64,000 nucleotides of DNA from Bradyrhizobium sp. SZCCT0153 (GTDB taxonomy: Bacteria; Pseudomonadota; Alphaproteobacteria; Rhizobiales; Xanthobacteraceae): the NCBI RefSeq assembly GCF_018129995.1, contig NZ_JAFCKS010000001.1, positions 1,213,001 through 1,277,000 of the forward strand, written 5' to 3'. Each line of letters begins with the position of its first letter. Within the stretch, counting starts at the first letter, position 1. Positions 35,231-47,865 of the stretch are shown here, in pieces. Below the pieces are notes generated by a model. The model was not told the origin of the DNA. It made no database searches and saw nothing but the letters and a program-made list of their open reading frames with translations. The translations under genes and the position numbers were made by a program.

Positions 35231-36097
35231 CTATCTGATCCCCTCGGCCACACGCGCAACTTTCCCTCCTGATTTCAGCTTTTTGCTGACGTCTTTTTTG
35301 GAATGCGGCATCAGACCCCCAAGTGCCGCTTCGATGTTCCTTACCATCGCAAGCAGACGCGGTCCAATGTCGTTGATCAAACGCTCTTCCGTGAAACGGA
35401 ATGCGGGCGCGCCGCAATTGAAGGCATAGGGCCCGGTTCCGTCGTTCAGCTTCAGCGCGACTCCGGCTGCGCCGATGTCGTCATGCCAGTCGCCGACCGA
35501 GATCGCGAAACCGTATTTCGCGACGGTTTCGCCGGAACGCTCCAGCCCGTCGCGCATCTTGGGCCAGCGGCTGCCGTAATGTTCGCGCAGGACACGCGAC
35601 AGTTCTGCGCGATCGTTTTCGTCGAGCGCCCAGAAATAGGCCCGGCCCATCGCGCTGGTTGCAATCGGCACGCGGGAGCCGACGTCAAGTTGAACGCCGA
35701 CCGTTTCGCTGCCGCGGCTTTGCCCGAAATAGATCATGCTGTGACGGTCGCGGCCGCCGACGGCAACGGCGCCTCCCGTCGAGCGCATCATGTCTTCGCG
35801 AAACGGTTCGGACAAATGCCGAACACCGAGATTGGCCAGCGCAGCGTATCCGAGCGCCATCGCGGCCGGCGCGAGCTGATACTTCTCGAAGCGGGGAACC
35901 GGCGTCAGATAACCGAGCTTCGTCAACGTATAGGTCAGCCGCGAAACCGTCGGCTTGGGCAGATTGGTGCGGGCCGCGATTTCCTGGTTGCCGAGGAGAC
36001 CGTCGCTGGGTTGAAATGCGCGCAATACGTCTAGTCCGCGGGAAAGCGCGACGACGAAATTCCGATCGGTCGCGGCCTTCTTTGCTGTACGCTTCAT
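35231..36097 (-). CDS. IclR-family transcriptional regulator
   Basis: A 288-residue regulator. The N-terminal winged helix reads FVVALSRGLDVLRAFQPSDG then NQEIAARTNLPKPTVSRLTY, a typical IclR opening with the recognition helix KPTVSRL. The effector domain follows, with GGAVAVGGRDRHSMIYFGQS and GSRVPIATSAMGRAYFWALD (about residues 155-174). Start MKRTAKKAATDR fits the family; a longer frame to 36199 would run across the palindrome at 36165. It is divergent from the pimF-like gene and upstream of the three-binding-protein ABC operon, so it may control one or both. IclR proteins usually sense small organic acids. Confidence 0.92.
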   Translation of the reverse strand: MKRTAKKAATDRNFVVALSRGLDVLRAFQPSDGLLGNQEIAARTNLPKPTVSRLTYTLTKLGYLTPVPRFEKYQLAPAAMALGYAALANLGVRHLSEPFREDMMRSTGGAVAVGGRDRHSMIYFGQSRGSETVGVQLDVGSRVPIATSAMGRAYFWALDENDRAELSRVLREHYGSRWPKMRDGLERSGETVAKYGFAISVGDWHDDIGAAGVALKLNDGTGPYAFNCGAPAFRFTEERLINDIGPRLLAMVRNIEAALGGLMPHSKKDVSKKLKSGGKVARVAEGIR

Positions 36098-36164
36098 CCC
36101 TGATCTGCTTCTTGCGCGGAGTCGTTGACAAGTCACGTGCTTCAAAATAACCCTGCCGTCAAGA

Positions 36165-36183
36165 TGCGGAATTAAATTCCGCA
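36165..36183. promoter_or_regulatory. 19-bp palindrome, candidate IclR operator for pimF/iclR
   Basis: TGCGGAATT-A-AATTCCGCA is a perfect 19-bp palindrome with nine-base arms. It lies between the divergent genes, 43 bases before the pimF start and 68 before the iclR start. IclR-family sites are commonly 13-20-bp palindromes with GGAA/TTCC half-sites. A TTGACA at 36125-36130 could be a -35 for pimF, placing the palindrome downstream of that promoter, but no convincing -10 is seen. Confidence 0.7.
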
Positions 36184-36225
36184 GTGCGAAATCGAACAAA
36201 AGTTACCCCACCAAGGAGGGACACC

Positions 36226-38322
<2,097 letters not shown>

Positions 38323-38343
38323 TGGTCGCTTCGTCTCAACCTT

Positions 38344-38445
38344 CGTCATTCCGGGATGCGCCGCAAGGCGCAGGCCCGGAATCCATAACCCCAGTTGGCG
38401 ATTATGGATTCCTGGCTCGCGACTTCGTCGCGCCCCGGAATGACG
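38344..38445. repeat. CGTCATTCCGGG palindromic repeat, copy A
   Basis: The unit begins CGTCATTCCGGG and ends CCCCGGAATGACG, with an inner pair AATCCATAAC / ATTATGGATT. It is about 102 bases long and closely resembles the unit at 42596-42696. It sits inside the presumed pim transcript between pimF and pimA, where its stem-loop could shape mRNA decay. Confidence 0.82.
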
Positions 38446-38480
38446 GTCTGTGTTAGTTGCTCGCTCAAGCAATCAAGAAA

Positions 38481-40159
38481 ATGACCCATCCCGGCGAACA
38501 GTTTTATCCTGAGGGCGTGTGCTGGGACGACACCATCGTCCAGGGCTCGCTGCCTGATCTGCTGGCGAAGGCCGCGGCCGAGTACGGCCCGCGCGCCGCG
38601 CTGGAATTCCGCGACCGGCCGATCACCTATGCCGAGCTCGCCGCCATGGCCGGGCGTGCGGCCGCCGCGTTCCTGCGCGCCGGTTGCGGCAGCAACGCCT
38701 CCGTCGCGCTGTTCCTCGGCAACACGCCGGACCACCCCGTCAATTTCTTCGGCGCGCTCAAGGCCGGCGCCCGCGTCGCGCATCTTTCGCCGCTCGACGG
38801 CGAGATCGCGCTGACGCACAAGGTCTCCGATTCCGGTTCGCGCCTGCTCGTCACCTCCAACCTCGCGGCGCTGCTGCCGACGGCGCTGAAGTTTCTCGAG
38901 AAGGGCCTGATCGATCGCCTGGTCGTCTGCGAGGACGACAATTGGGGCAAGGTCGGCACGCCGCAGGCGCCGATCCCCGATGATCCCCGCATCGTCACCT
39001 TCAGGACCTTCGTCGAGGGGGCGACCGCGCCGGCAGAGTGGCCGAAAGTGACCGCCGCCGACGTCGCGCTGCTGCAATATACCGGCGGCACCACCGGCCT
39101 GCCCAAGGGCGCCATGCTCACCCACGGCAATCTGACGTCTGCGGTGTCGATCTACGACGTCTGGGGCAAGCCCTCACGCGCGGCGCGCGGCGACGCCATC
39201 GAGCGCGTGATCTGCGTGCTGCCGCTGTTCCACATCTATGCGCTCACCGTCGTGCTGTTGTCCTCGCTGAGCCGCGGCCATCTGATCTCGCTGCATCAGC
39301 GCTTCGACGTCGAAGCGGTGATGCGCGACATCGAGGTCAAGCGCGCGACTTATTTTCCGGGCGTGCCGACGATGTGGATCGCGATCGCAGCCCTCCCTGA
39401 TCTGGACAAGCGCGATTTCTCCTCGCTCGCCACCATCGGCTCCGGCGGCGCGCCGCTGCCGGTGGAGATCGCCAACTTCTTCGAGCGCAAGGTCGGCAAG
39501 AAGCTGCGCAGCGGCTGGGGCATGACCGAGACCTGCTCGCCCGGCACCGGCCATCCGCCGGTTGGCCCGGACAAGCCCGGCTCGATCGGCCTGATGCTGC
39601 CCGGCATCGAGCTCGACGTCGTCGCGCTGGACGATCCGACCCGCGTATTGCCGCCGGGCGAAGTCGGCGAGATACGCATCAAGGGCCCGAACGTCACCAA
39701 GGGCTACTGGAACAAGCCGGAGGGTTCGACTGATGCCTTCGTCGACGGCCGCTTCCTCACCGGCGACATCGGCTATGTCGATACCGACGGCTATTTCTTC
39801 CTGGTCGACCGCAAGAAGGACATGATCATCTCCGGCGGTTTCAACGTCTATCCGCAGATGATCGAGCAGGCGATCTACACCATTCCCGGTGTGCACGAGG
39901 TGATCGTGCTCGGCATCCCCGACCAGTACCGCGGCGAGGCCGCCAAGGCCTTCATCAAGCTGAAGCCCGGCGCAAAGCCGTTCTCGCTCGACGAGCTGCG
40001 CGCGCAGCTCGCCGGCAAGGTCGGCAAGCACGAGCTGCCGGCCGAGGTCGTGTTCGTCGACGATCTGCCGCGCACGCCGGTCGGAAAGCTGTCGCGCCAC
40101 GAGTTGCGCCAGCAGCAGAAACCGTCACAATCCACGCCACTCGCATCAGGAGGTCGTTC

Positions 40160-40163
<4 letters not shown>
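38481..40163 (+). CDS. pimA: Acyl-CoA ligase, dicarboxylate/long-chain (PimA-like)
   Basis: A 560-residue AMP-forming ligase. The P-loop is [20 protein letters not shown] (about residues 197-216), the A5 motif [17 protein letters not shown], the adenylate-binding DG in [16 protein letters not shown], and the hinge [20 protein letters not shown] (about 446-465). The C-terminal Lys is in [13 protein letters not shown]. These are typical of fatty-acid ligases. In R. palustris the corresponding PimA activates C7-C14 dicarboxylic and fatty acids, which I infer here from gene order. The start [10 protein letters not shown] is chosen at 38481 despite a weak ribosome-binding site; a TTG at 38457 is the alternative. 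Confidence 0.88.
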
Positions 40164-41347
<1,184 letters not shown>

Positions 41348-41363
41348 TTCACAGGAGGATCCG

Positions 41364-42554
41364 ATGGATCTCGCATTCACGAAAGAAGAGCAGGCGTTTC
41401 GCGAGGAAGTGCGGTCATTCTTCCGCGACAACGTGCCGCCGGACACGCGGCGCAAGCTGGTCGAGGGCCGCCACCTCTCCAAGGACGAGATGGTGACCTG
41501 GTGGCGCATCCTCAACAAGAAGGGCTGGGGCGTCAGCCACTGGCCGAAGCAATATGGCGGCACCGGCTGGACATCGGTGCAGCACTACATCTTCAACGAG
41601 GAGCTGCAGTCCTATCCGGCGCCGCAGCCGCTCGCCTTCGGCGTCAGCATGGTCGGCCCCGTCATCTACACTTTCGGCAACGAGGAGCAGAAGAAGCAGT
41701 ATCTGCCGCGCATCGCCAATGTCGACGATTGGTGGTGCCAGGGCTTCTCCGAGCCCGGCTCCGGCTCCGATCTCGCTTCGCTCAAGACCAAGGCCGAACG
41801 CAAGGGCGACAAGTGGATCATCAACGGCCAGAAGACCTGGACCACGCTGGCCCAGCACGCCGACATGATCTTCTGCCTCTGCCGCACCGACAACAATGCC
41901 AAGAAGCAGATGGGCATCTCCTTCATCGTGTTCTCGATGAAGTCGAAGGGCGTCACCGTGCGCCCGATCCAGACCATCGACGGCGGCGCCGAGGTCAACG
42001 AGGTGTTCTTCGACGACGTCGAGGTGCCTGTCGAGAACCTGATCGGCGAGGAGAACAAGGGCTGGGATTACGCGAAATTCCTGCTCGGAAATGAGCGCAC
42101 CGGCATCGCCCGGGTCGGCGTCTCCAAGGAGCGGCTGCGCCGCATCCGCGATCTCGCCGGCAAGGTCGAATCCGCCGGCAAGCCGATCATCCAGGACGCC
42201 GCGTTCCGCGAGAAGCTGGCGGCCTGCGAGATCGAGCTGAAGGCGCTCGAGCTGACCCAGCTGCGCGTTGTCGCCGACGAAGGCAAGCACGGCAAGGGCA
42301 AGCCCAATCCGGCCTCGTCCGTGCTGAAGATCAAGGGCTCCGAGATCCAGCAGACCACCACCGAGCTCCTGATGGAAGTGATCGGCCCGTTCGCTGCGCC
42401 CTACGATGTGCACGGCGACGACGGCTCGAACGAAGCCATGGACTGGACCGCCCAGATCGCGCCGAGCTACTTCAACAATCGCAAGGTCTCGATCTACGGC
42501 GGCTCCAACGAGATCCAGCGCAACATCATCGCCAAGGCCGTGCTGGGGCTGTGA
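41364..42554 (+). CDS. pimC: Acyl-CoA dehydrogenase, large subunit (PimC-like)
   Basis: A 396-residue FAD-dependent acyl-CoA dehydrogenase. The flavin-binding stretch is WCQGFSEPGSGSDLASLKTK (about residues 123-142) followed by INGQKTWTTLAQHADMIFCL, and the C-terminal helix is SIYGGSNEIQRNIIAKAVLG. It belongs to the group of large subunits that pair with a divergent small subunit such as pimD next to it, as in the R. palustris pim operon. It oxidises acyl-CoA to trans-2-enoyl-CoA. It follows pimB by 16 bases with a good AGGAGG. Confidence 0.93.
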   Translation: MDLAFTKEEQAFREEVRSFFRDNVPPDTRRKLVEGRHLSKDEMVTWWRILNKKGWGVSHWPKQYGGTGWTSVQHYIFNEELQSYPAPQPLAFGVSMVGPVIYTFGNEEQKKQYLPRIANVDDWWCQGFSEPGSGSDLASLKTKAERKGDKWIINGQKTWTTLAQHADMIFCLCRTDNNAKKQMGISFIVFSMKSKGVTVRPIQTIDGGAEVNEVFFDDVEVPVENLIGEENKGWDYAKFLLGNERTGIARVGVSKERLRRIRDLAGKVESAGKPIIQDAAFREKLAACEIELKALELTQLRVVADEGKHGKGKPNPASSVLKIKGSEIQQTTTELLMEVIGPFAAPYDVHGDDGSNEAMDWTAQIAPSYFNNRKVSIYGGSNEIQRNIIAKAVLGL

Positions 42555-42595
42555 TCTTCTCCTCTCCGCGGAGGCGGGGAGGGCAATTCTTCCAC

Positions 42596-42696
42596 CGTCA
42601 TTCCGGGGCGCGACGAAGTCGCGAGCCCGGAATCCATAACCACCAATCGGGATTATGGATTCCGGGCCTGGCCCTTCGGGCCATCGCGGAATGACG
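42596..42696. repeat. CGTCATTCCGGG palindromic repeat, copy B
   Basis: The unit starts CGTCATTCCGGGGCGCGACG and ends CGCGGAATGACG, with the inner pair AATCCATAAC and ATTATGGATT as in copy A at 38344. It lies between pimC and pimD, so two copies break the same operon. Confidence 0.82.
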
Positions 42697-42731
42697 AAGC
42701 CAAATAGTCCGGGTACGAGGAACCAAAGAAC

Positions 42732-43874
42732 ATGGATTTTGATTTGAACGAGGAGCAGCGGCTTCTCAAGGACAGCATCGACGGCCTGCTGACCGATTCC
42801 TACGATTTCGAGAGCCGCAAGAAATACATGAAGGAGAAGGGCGGCTGGAGCAAAGCGGTCTGGGGCAAGCTGGCCGAGCAGGGCCTGCTGGGCCTGCCCT
42901 TCGCGGAAGCCGATGGCGGCTTCGGCGGCGGCGGCGTCGAGACCATGATCGTGATGGAAGCGCTGGGCAAGGCGCTGGTGCTCGAGCCTTATCTCGCAAC
43001 CGTCGTGATCGGCGGCGGCTTCCTGCGCCATGCCGGCACCGATGCGCAGAAGGCCGCGCACGTGCCCGGCATCGTCGATGGCAGCAAGACGCTGGCGTTC
43101 GCCCAGCTCGAGAAGAACTCGCGCTACGATCTGTTCGACGTCACCACGACCGCCAAGAAGAAGGGCGAGGCTTACGTCATCGACGGCGAGAAATTCGTCG
43201 TGCTCAACGGCGAGAACGCCGATACGCTCATCGTCACCGCGCGCACCAGGGGTGACCGTCGCGACAAGACCGGCATCGGCGTATTCCTGGTGCCCGCGAA
43301 CGCCAAGGGCGTGACCAAGAAGTCGTACCCGACCCAGGACGGCCTGCACGCCGCCGACATCACCTTCACCGGTGTCGAGGTCGGCAGCGACGCCGTAATC
43401 GGCAATCCCGAGGACTCGCTCGCCCTGATCGAGCGCGTCGTCGACGAGGCCCGCATCGCGCTCTGCGCCGAGGCCGTCGGTCTGATGGACGAGTCGCTCA
43501 AGACCACGGTCGAGTACATCAAGACGCGCAAGCAATTCGGCGTCGCGATCGGCTCGTTCCAGTCGCTCCAGCACCGCGCCTCCGACATGTTCGTCGCCAC
43601 CGAGCAAGCGAGATCGATGTCGATGTTCGCGACCATGGCCGGCGATTTCGAGAACGCCAAGGAGCGCGCCAACGCGATTGCGGCGGCCAAGGTGCAGATC
43701 GGCAAGTCGCTGAAGTTCGTCGGACAGCAGGCGATCCAGCTCCACGGCGGCATCGGCATGACCATGGAGGCGAAGATCGGCCACTACTTCAAGCGCCTCA
43801 CCATGATCGAGAACTCGTTCGGCGACACCGACTACCACCAGCGCCGCGTCGCCGATGGCGGCGGGTTGATCTAG
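42732..43874 (+). CDS. pimD: Acyl-CoA dehydrogenase, small subunit (PimD-like)
   Basis: A 380-residue acyl-CoA dehydrogenase. It begins MDFDLNEEQRLLKDSIDGLL and keeps the C-terminal fold (FVGQQAIQLHGGIGMTMEAK), but the flavin-binding segment around residues 110-140 is poorly conserved (TLAFAQLEKNSRYDLFDVTT), as in the non-identical partner subunits of heteromeric acyl-CoA dehydrogenases. It probably forms a heteromer with pimC. The gap of 177 bases to pimC is taken up by a repeat. Confidence 0.9.
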   Translation: MDFDLNEEQRLLKDSIDGLLTDSYDFESRKKYMKEKGGWSKAVWGKLAEQGLLGLPFAEADGGFGGGGVETMIVMEALGKALVLEPYLATVVIGGGFLRHAGTDAQKAAHVPGIVDGSKTLAFAQLEKNSRYDLFDVTTTAKKKGEAYVIDGEKFVVLNGENADTLIVTARTRGDRRDKTGIGVFLVPANAKGVTKKSYPTQDGLHAADITFTGVEVGSDAVIGNPEDSLALIERVVDEARIALCAEAVGLMDESLKTTVEYIKTRKQFGVAIGSFQSLQHRASDMFVATEQARSMSMFATMAGDFENAKERANAIAAAKVQIGKSLKFVGQQAIQLHGGIGMTMEAKIGHYFKRLTMIENSFGDTDYHQRRVADGGGLI

Positions 43875-43884
43875 GTCTCTCCAC

Positions 43885-43971
43885 CGTCATTGCGAGGAGC
43901 ACTTGCGACGAAGCAATCCAGACTTTCTCTGCGGAAAGATCCTGGATTGCTTCGCTCCGCTCGCAATGACG
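43885..43971. repeat. GTCATTGCGAGGAGC repeat, copy 1
   Basis: The unit begins CGTCATTGCGAGGAGCACTT, then GCGACGAAGCAATCCAGA, and ends TGGATTGCTTCGCTCCGC with CTCGCAATGACG, so the two ends and the inner AAGCAATCC/GGATTGCTT pair. Further copies are at 47095 and 47866 and a half copy at 51427. It lies between pimD and the SDR gene. Confidence 0.85.
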
Positions 43972-44000
43972 GAGTACGCGGCGTCAGCGAGGCAACAACA

Positions 44001-44774
44001 ATGAAAAACACCCCGTTCGATCTCACCGGCAAGGTCGCCGTGGTCACCGGCTCCAGCCGCGGCATCGGCCGCTCCTCCGCCGAGCTGCTGGCAAAGCTCG
44101 GTGCCAAGGTCGTGGTGTCCTCGCGCAAGGCCGAGGCCTGCCAGGAGGTCGTCGACGGCATCAAGGCGGCCGGCGGCGATGCCGTCGTCATTCCCTGCAA
44201 CATCGCCCGCAAGGCCGAAGTCGAGGCGCTGATCGCGGGCGCAACGAAACACTACGGCAAGATCGACATCCTCGTCTGCAACGCCGCGGTCAATCCCTAC
44301 TACGGCCCGCTGCTCGACATCACCGACGAGGCCTTCGACAAGATCATGGGCAGCAACGTCAAGAGCAACATCTGGCTCTCGGCGCTCGCGATCCCGCAGA
44401 TGGCCGAGCGCGGCAATGGCTCCGTCGTCATCATCTCCTCGATCGGGGGCCTGCGCGGCTCCACCGTGATCGGCGCCTACGGCATCTCCAAAGCCGCCGA
44501 CTTCGCGCTGTGCCGCTCGCTCGCCGGCGAATGGGGCCCGAAAGGCGTCCGCGTCAACTGCATCGCGCCCGGCCTCGTCAAGACCGACTTCGCCCGCGCG
44601 CTGTGGGAAGACGAAGCCAACCTCAAGCGCCGCACCGCCACCACGCCGCTCCGCCGCATCGGCGAACCCGACGAGATCGCCGGCGCCGTCGCCTACCTCG
44701 CCTCGGATGCGTCGAGCTTCATGACCGGCCAGACCATCGTCATCGACGGCGGCGTGACCACGGCCGCGGTGTAG
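44001..44774 (+). CDS. SDR-family oxidoreductase at the end of the pim-like operon
   Basis: A 257-residue short-chain dehydrogenase. The cofactor motif is VTGSSRGIGRSSAELLAKLG (about residues 15-34), followed by VSSRKAEA, in which Arg-Lys rather than an acidic residue suggests NADP(H). Catalytic residues are Ser in IISSIGG and Tyr/Lys in YGISKAAD. It ends with the usual GQTIVIDGGV. The frame extends upstream to 43890, but that part is inside a repeat and is rejected. In R. palustris the last pim gene is pimE; I do not claim this SDR is its counterpart. It could reduce or oxidise a 3-hydroxyacyl intermediate. Confidence 0.9.
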   Translation: MKNTPFDLTGKVAVVTGSSRGIGRSSAELLAKLGAKVVVSSRKAEACQEVVDGIKAAGGDAVVIPCNIARKAEVEALIAGATKHYGKIDILVCNAAVNPYYGPLLDITDEAFDKIMGSNVKSNIWLSALAIPQMAERGNGSVVIISSIGGLRGSTVIGAYGISKAADFALCRSLAGEWGPKGVRVNCIAPGLVKTDFARALWEDEANLKRRTATTPLRRIGEPDEIAGAVAYLASDASSFMTGQTIVIDGGVTTAAV

Positions 44775-44815
44775 CTCTCTTTCACTTGCAATTTTGCCGC
44801 GAGCGCGCTCCACTT

Positions 44816-44870
44816 TACTCTCCCCTGAAGGGGGAGGGTCGCTCGCGCGAAGCGTGAGCGGGGTGGGGTG
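44816..44870. repeat. CTCCCCT-GAAGG-GGGAGGG hairpin repeat
   Basis: ACTCTCCCCTGAAGGGGGAG is followed by CTCGCGCGAAGCGTGAGCGG and GGGTGGGGTG. It is of the same class as the pair at 45296-45470. It lies between the SDR gene and the broken DUF559 gene. Confidence 0.75.
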
Positions 44871-44881
44871 AAGCCACGGCA

Positions 44882-45275
44882 ATGGTCTCCACATCAATAC
44901 GCCGCGCCGCCGCGAAGAAGTTGAGGGCAAATACGACGCCGCATGAACGGATGCTTTGGCGCGCCATCAAGGAAATGCCGATCGAAGGCTCGCACTTCCG
45001 ACGACAAGCACCGATCGGTTCTTGCATTGTCGACTTCTTCTGCCCAGCAAAGCGCCTGATCATCGAACTCGACGGCGGACACCATAACGAAGATGAGACG
45101 GCCGACCGAGATCGTGCACGGCAGAGCTGGCTCGAGAACGAAGGGCTATCGCGTCATTCGCTTCTGGAATTCTGAGATCACAAGCGATCTGACCGCCGTG
45201 CTCGAACGCATCCATGTCGAACTCTGCGGATCGCGTGAGGCGGAAACAGCGCCCCTGAAACATCGCCGAACATAA
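44882..45275 (+). pseudogene. DUF559-domain endonuclease-like gene, frameshifted
   Basis: The product would be a PD-(D/E)XK-type DUF559 protein. The first frame (44882-45175) reads KKLRANTTPHERMLWRAIKE, FRRQAPIGSCIVDFFCPAKR and LIIELDGGHHNEDETADRDR, with the Asp, Glu and Asp-Gly-x-H typical of the family. After ...WLENEG it goes out of frame. The expected ending, GYRVIRFWNSEITSDLTAVL, is read in the frame that closes at 45275. A single extra G in the GGG at 45143-45145 explains the change. It is either a real pseudogene or a sequencing error. The gene is flanked by repeats on both sides. Confidence 0.85.
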
Positions 45276-45295
45276 TGTTTCGAGCCCGCTTCTCT

Positions 45296-45470
45296 TACCC
45301 TCCCCTGGAGGGGGAGGGTCGCTACGCATGCAGCGCAGCGAAATGCGTAGCGGGGTGGGGTGACGGTCTCTCCGCGTCGAAAGCCGCCCGTGTGGAGAGA
45401 TCACCCCACCCCGTCTCACATTTCGGTTCGCTCAATGCGAGCCGACCCTCCCCCTCCAGGGGAGGGTAAG
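45296..45470. repeat. Large inverted pair of CCCTCCCCT-type repeats
   Basis: Unit one, 45296-45362, starts TACCCTCCCCTGGAGGGGGA and ends AGCGGGGTGGGGTGA. Unit two, 45401-45470, is its near mirror, from TCACCCCACCCCGTCTC to CTCCAGGGGAGGGTA. About 38 bases separate them. The whole 293-base gap between the DUF559 remnant and glpK holds only this structure and a short leader. Confidence 0.8.
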
Positions 45471-45568
45471 CGCCTCTCGGCTTGACCTTCCCCTGCCAAT
45501 CCCCTTTTCTTGGCGCGACACAATGATCCCTCTCGGGACAACGCCAAGAAAACGCCAGGGTAGCTACC

Positions 45569-47074
45569 ATGTCTTTCGTCCTCGCCATCGACCAGGGCAC
45601 CACCTCCTCGCGCGCCATCGTGTTCCGCAGCGACATTTCCATCGCGGCCCGCGCGCAGCAGGAATTCCCGCAGCATTTCCCGGCCTCGGGCTGGGTCGAG
45701 CACGAGCCGGAGGACATCTGGACCTCGACCGTGATGGTGTGCCGCGACGCGATCGAGCAGGCCGGCATCGGCGCAAGGGACATTGCCGCGATCGGCATCA
45801 CCAACCAGCGCGAGACCACCGTGGTGTGGGACCGCGCCACGGGCCAGGCCGTGCACCGCGCCATCGTCTGGCAGGACCGCCGCACCGCCGACATCTGCGC
45901 CAAACTGAAAGCAGAAGGCCGCGAGCCGGTGATCTCGCAGAAGACCGGCCTGATCATCGATCCCTATTTTTCCGGCACCAAGGTCGCATGGATCCTCGAC
46001 CACGTCCCCGGCGCGCGGGCGCGTGCCGCGCGCGGCGAGCTGATGTTCGGCACCGTCGACTGCTATCTGCTGTGGCGCCTCACCGGCGGCAAGGTGCACG
46101 CCACCGACGCCACCAACGCCTCGCGCACGCTGCTGTTCAATATCCACACCGGACAGTGGGACGACGAACTCCTGGAGATCATCGGCGTGCCGCGCTCGAT
46201 GCTGCCCGAGGTGAAGGATTCCTCCGCCCGCTTCGGCGAGAGCGTGCCTGATCTCTTCGGCGGCGCCATCGCCATCTCCGGCATCGCCGGCGACCAGCAG
46301 GCCGCGACCATCGGCCAGGCCTGCTTCCGCCCGGGCATGATGAAGTCCACCTACGGTACCGGCTGCTTCGCGCTGCTCAACACCGGCACCACGCCGGTCG
46401 TCTCGAAGAACAAGCTGCTCACCACCGTCGCCTATCAGCTCGCGGGAAAACGCACCTACGCGCTCGAAGGCTCGATCTTCGTCGCGGGCTCGGCGGTGCA
46501 GTGGCTGCGCGACGGCCTCGGCATCATCAAGCACGCCGCCGAGACCGGACCTCTTGCCGATCAGTCCGACTCGATGCAGAGCGTCTATCTGGTGCCGGCC
46601 TTCGTCGGCATGGGCGCGCCCTACTGGAATCCGCGCGTCCGCGGCGCGCTGTTCGGCCTCACCCGCAACACCGGCCCCGCCGAGCTCGCGCATGCCGCAC
46701 TGGAGAGCGTCTGCTACCAGACCTTCGATCTCTGGGCCGCGATGCGCGCGGATTGGCCGAGCTCGGAGACCGCCAGCGTCGTGCTCCGCGTCGACGGCGG
46801 CATGACGGCGTCCGACTGGACCATGCAGCGCCTTTCCGATCTGCTCGACGCTCCGGTCGATCGCCCCGTGATCCAGGAGACCACGGCGCTGGGGGCCGCC
46901 TATCTCGCCGGCCTCGAGGCCGGCGTCTATCCCGAGCCGACCAAATTCGCCGACAACTGGCGCCTCGAGCATCGCTTCAAGCCGAACATGAGCCAGGCGA
47001 CGCGCGAGCGGAAGCTCGCGGGCTGGGCGCGTGCGGTGAAGGGCGTGCTGGCGAGTGATGAGGGGGAGGGGTAG
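45569..47074 (+). CDS. glpK: Glycerol kinase
   Basis: A 501-residue FGGY-family kinase, the usual GlpK length. The N-terminal phosphate-binding part is [20 protein letters not shown] (residues 5-24), then [33 protein letters not shown], and in the second domain [12 protein letters not shown] and [20 protein letters not shown]. These match glycerol kinases rather than other FGGY sugars. It makes sn-glycerol 3-phosphate with ATP. No glpF, glpD or glpR gene lies within the window, so it stands alone here, between repeats. Confidence 0.95.
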   Translation: MSFVLAIDQGTTSSRAIVFRSDISIAARAQQEFPQHFPASGWVEHEPEDIWTSTVMVCRDAIEQAGIGARDIAAIGITNQRETTVVWDRATGQAVHRAIVWQDRRTADICAKLKAEGREPVISQKTGLIIDPYFSGTKVAWILDHVPGARARAARGELMFGTVDCYLLWRLTGGKVHATDATNASRTLLFNIHTGQWDDELLEIIGVPRSMLPEVKDSSARFGESVPDLFGGAIAISGIAGDQQAATIGQACFRPGMMKSTYGTGCFALLNTGTTPVVSKNKLLTTVAYQLAGKRTYALEGSIFVAGSAVQWLRDGLGIIKHAAETGPLADQSDSMQSVYLVPAFVGMGAPYWNPRVRGALFGLTRNTGPAELAHAALESVCYQTFDLWAAMRADWPSSETASVVLRVDGGMTASDWTMQRLSDLLDAPVDRPVIQETTALGAAYLAGLEAGVYPEPTKFADNWRLEHRFKPNMSQATRERKLAGWARAVKGVLASDEGEG

Positions 47075-47094
47075 CGGCACACGCTCTCTCTCCC

Positions 47095-47182
47095 TGTCAT
47101 TGCGAGGAGCCCTTGCGACGAAGCAATCCAGACTGCCGCCGCGGAGACAGTCTGGATTGCTTCGCTGCGCTCGCAATGACGG
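47095..47182. repeat. GTCATTGCGAGGAGC repeat, copy 2
   Basis: It begins TGTCATTGCGAGGAGCCCTT and ends CTCGCAATGACGG, with the inner AAGCAATCCAGACTG and AGTCTGGATTGCTT pairing almost perfectly. It is very similar to copies 1 and 3 and lies between glpK and the GNAT gene. Confidence 0.87.
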
Positions 47183-47251
47183 CGTGTGGCGCTGCTGCCG
47201 CTCCTCAAACGGCACCGTCCTTCGACCCAATACGAAGGGAAGCAACCAACC

Positions 47252-47845
47252 ATGATCCTTCCCGATGGCTATTCCGACGTCCCCGCCGGCAAGATCGCCG
47301 CCGTCGTCACTCATCTGGAGATGACCGCGCGCCCCTCACGCCGTGACGATCCGCCAGGCGCGTGGACGCTGCGCAGGGCCGATGCCCCCGCGCTTCATTG
47401 GTATCGCGATCTCCATCGCCGCGTCGGCGAGGAGTGGTTGTGGTTTTCACGGGCGCGCATGAACGACGCCGAGCTCGCCGCAATCATCCATGCACCGGGC
47501 GTCGAGATCTATGCACTTGTCGTGGACGGCCGCGATGAAGGCCTGTTGGAGCTGGACTTTCGCGAGGCCGGCCAATGCGAGCTGGTCTATTTCGGCGTTA
47601 CCTCGCCATTGATCGGGACGGGCGCGGCCCACTTCCTGATGAACCGCGCGCTGGAGCTCGCATGGTCACGCGACCTCCGCCGCGTCTGGGTGCACACCTG
47701 CACCTTCGACCATCCGTCCGCCGTTGCGTTCTATCAGCGCTCCGGCTTCCGCCCGTTCCGCCGCCAGATCGAGATCGCCGACGATCCGCGGCTTGATGGC
47801 ACAGTGTCGCGCAATGCGGCGAGGCATGTGCCGATTATTGAATAG
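47252..47845 (+). CDS. GNAT-family N-acetyltransferase
   Basis: A 197-residue acetyltransferase. The acetyl-CoA-binding region lies in CELVYFGVTSPLIGTGAAHF (about residues 109-128), then LMNRALELAWSRDLRRVWVH and CTFDHPSAVAFYQRSGFRPF, the classic C-terminal GNAT motif in which Tyr is the likely general acid. The acceptor substrate cannot be told. The ATG at 47252 has GAAGGGA upstream; the longer frame reaches into the preceding repeat and is rejected. It stands alone on the plus strand. Confidence 0.9.
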   Translation: MILPDGYSDVPAGKIAAVVTHLEMTARPSRRDDPPGAWTLRRADAPALHWYRDLHRRVGEEWLWFSRARMNDAELAAIIHAPGVEIYALVVDGRDEGLLELDFREAGQCELVYFGVTSPLIGTGAAHFLMNRALELAWSRDLRRVWVHTCTFDHPSAVAFYQRSGFRPFRRQIEIADDPRLDGTVSRNAARHVPIIE

Positions 47846-47865
47846 TCTGCGGCCTACCCCCTCAC

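Noticed and set aside
36098..36225. ATG or other starts upstream of the GTG at 36226 for pimF
   Set aside because: The GTG has an ideal AAGGAGGG at the right distance, and the upstream extension reads into the operator palindrome region.
45569..47074. glpK considered as another FGGY sugar kinase
   Set aside because: Motifs such as [17 protein letters not shown] and the length fit glycerol kinase specifically.
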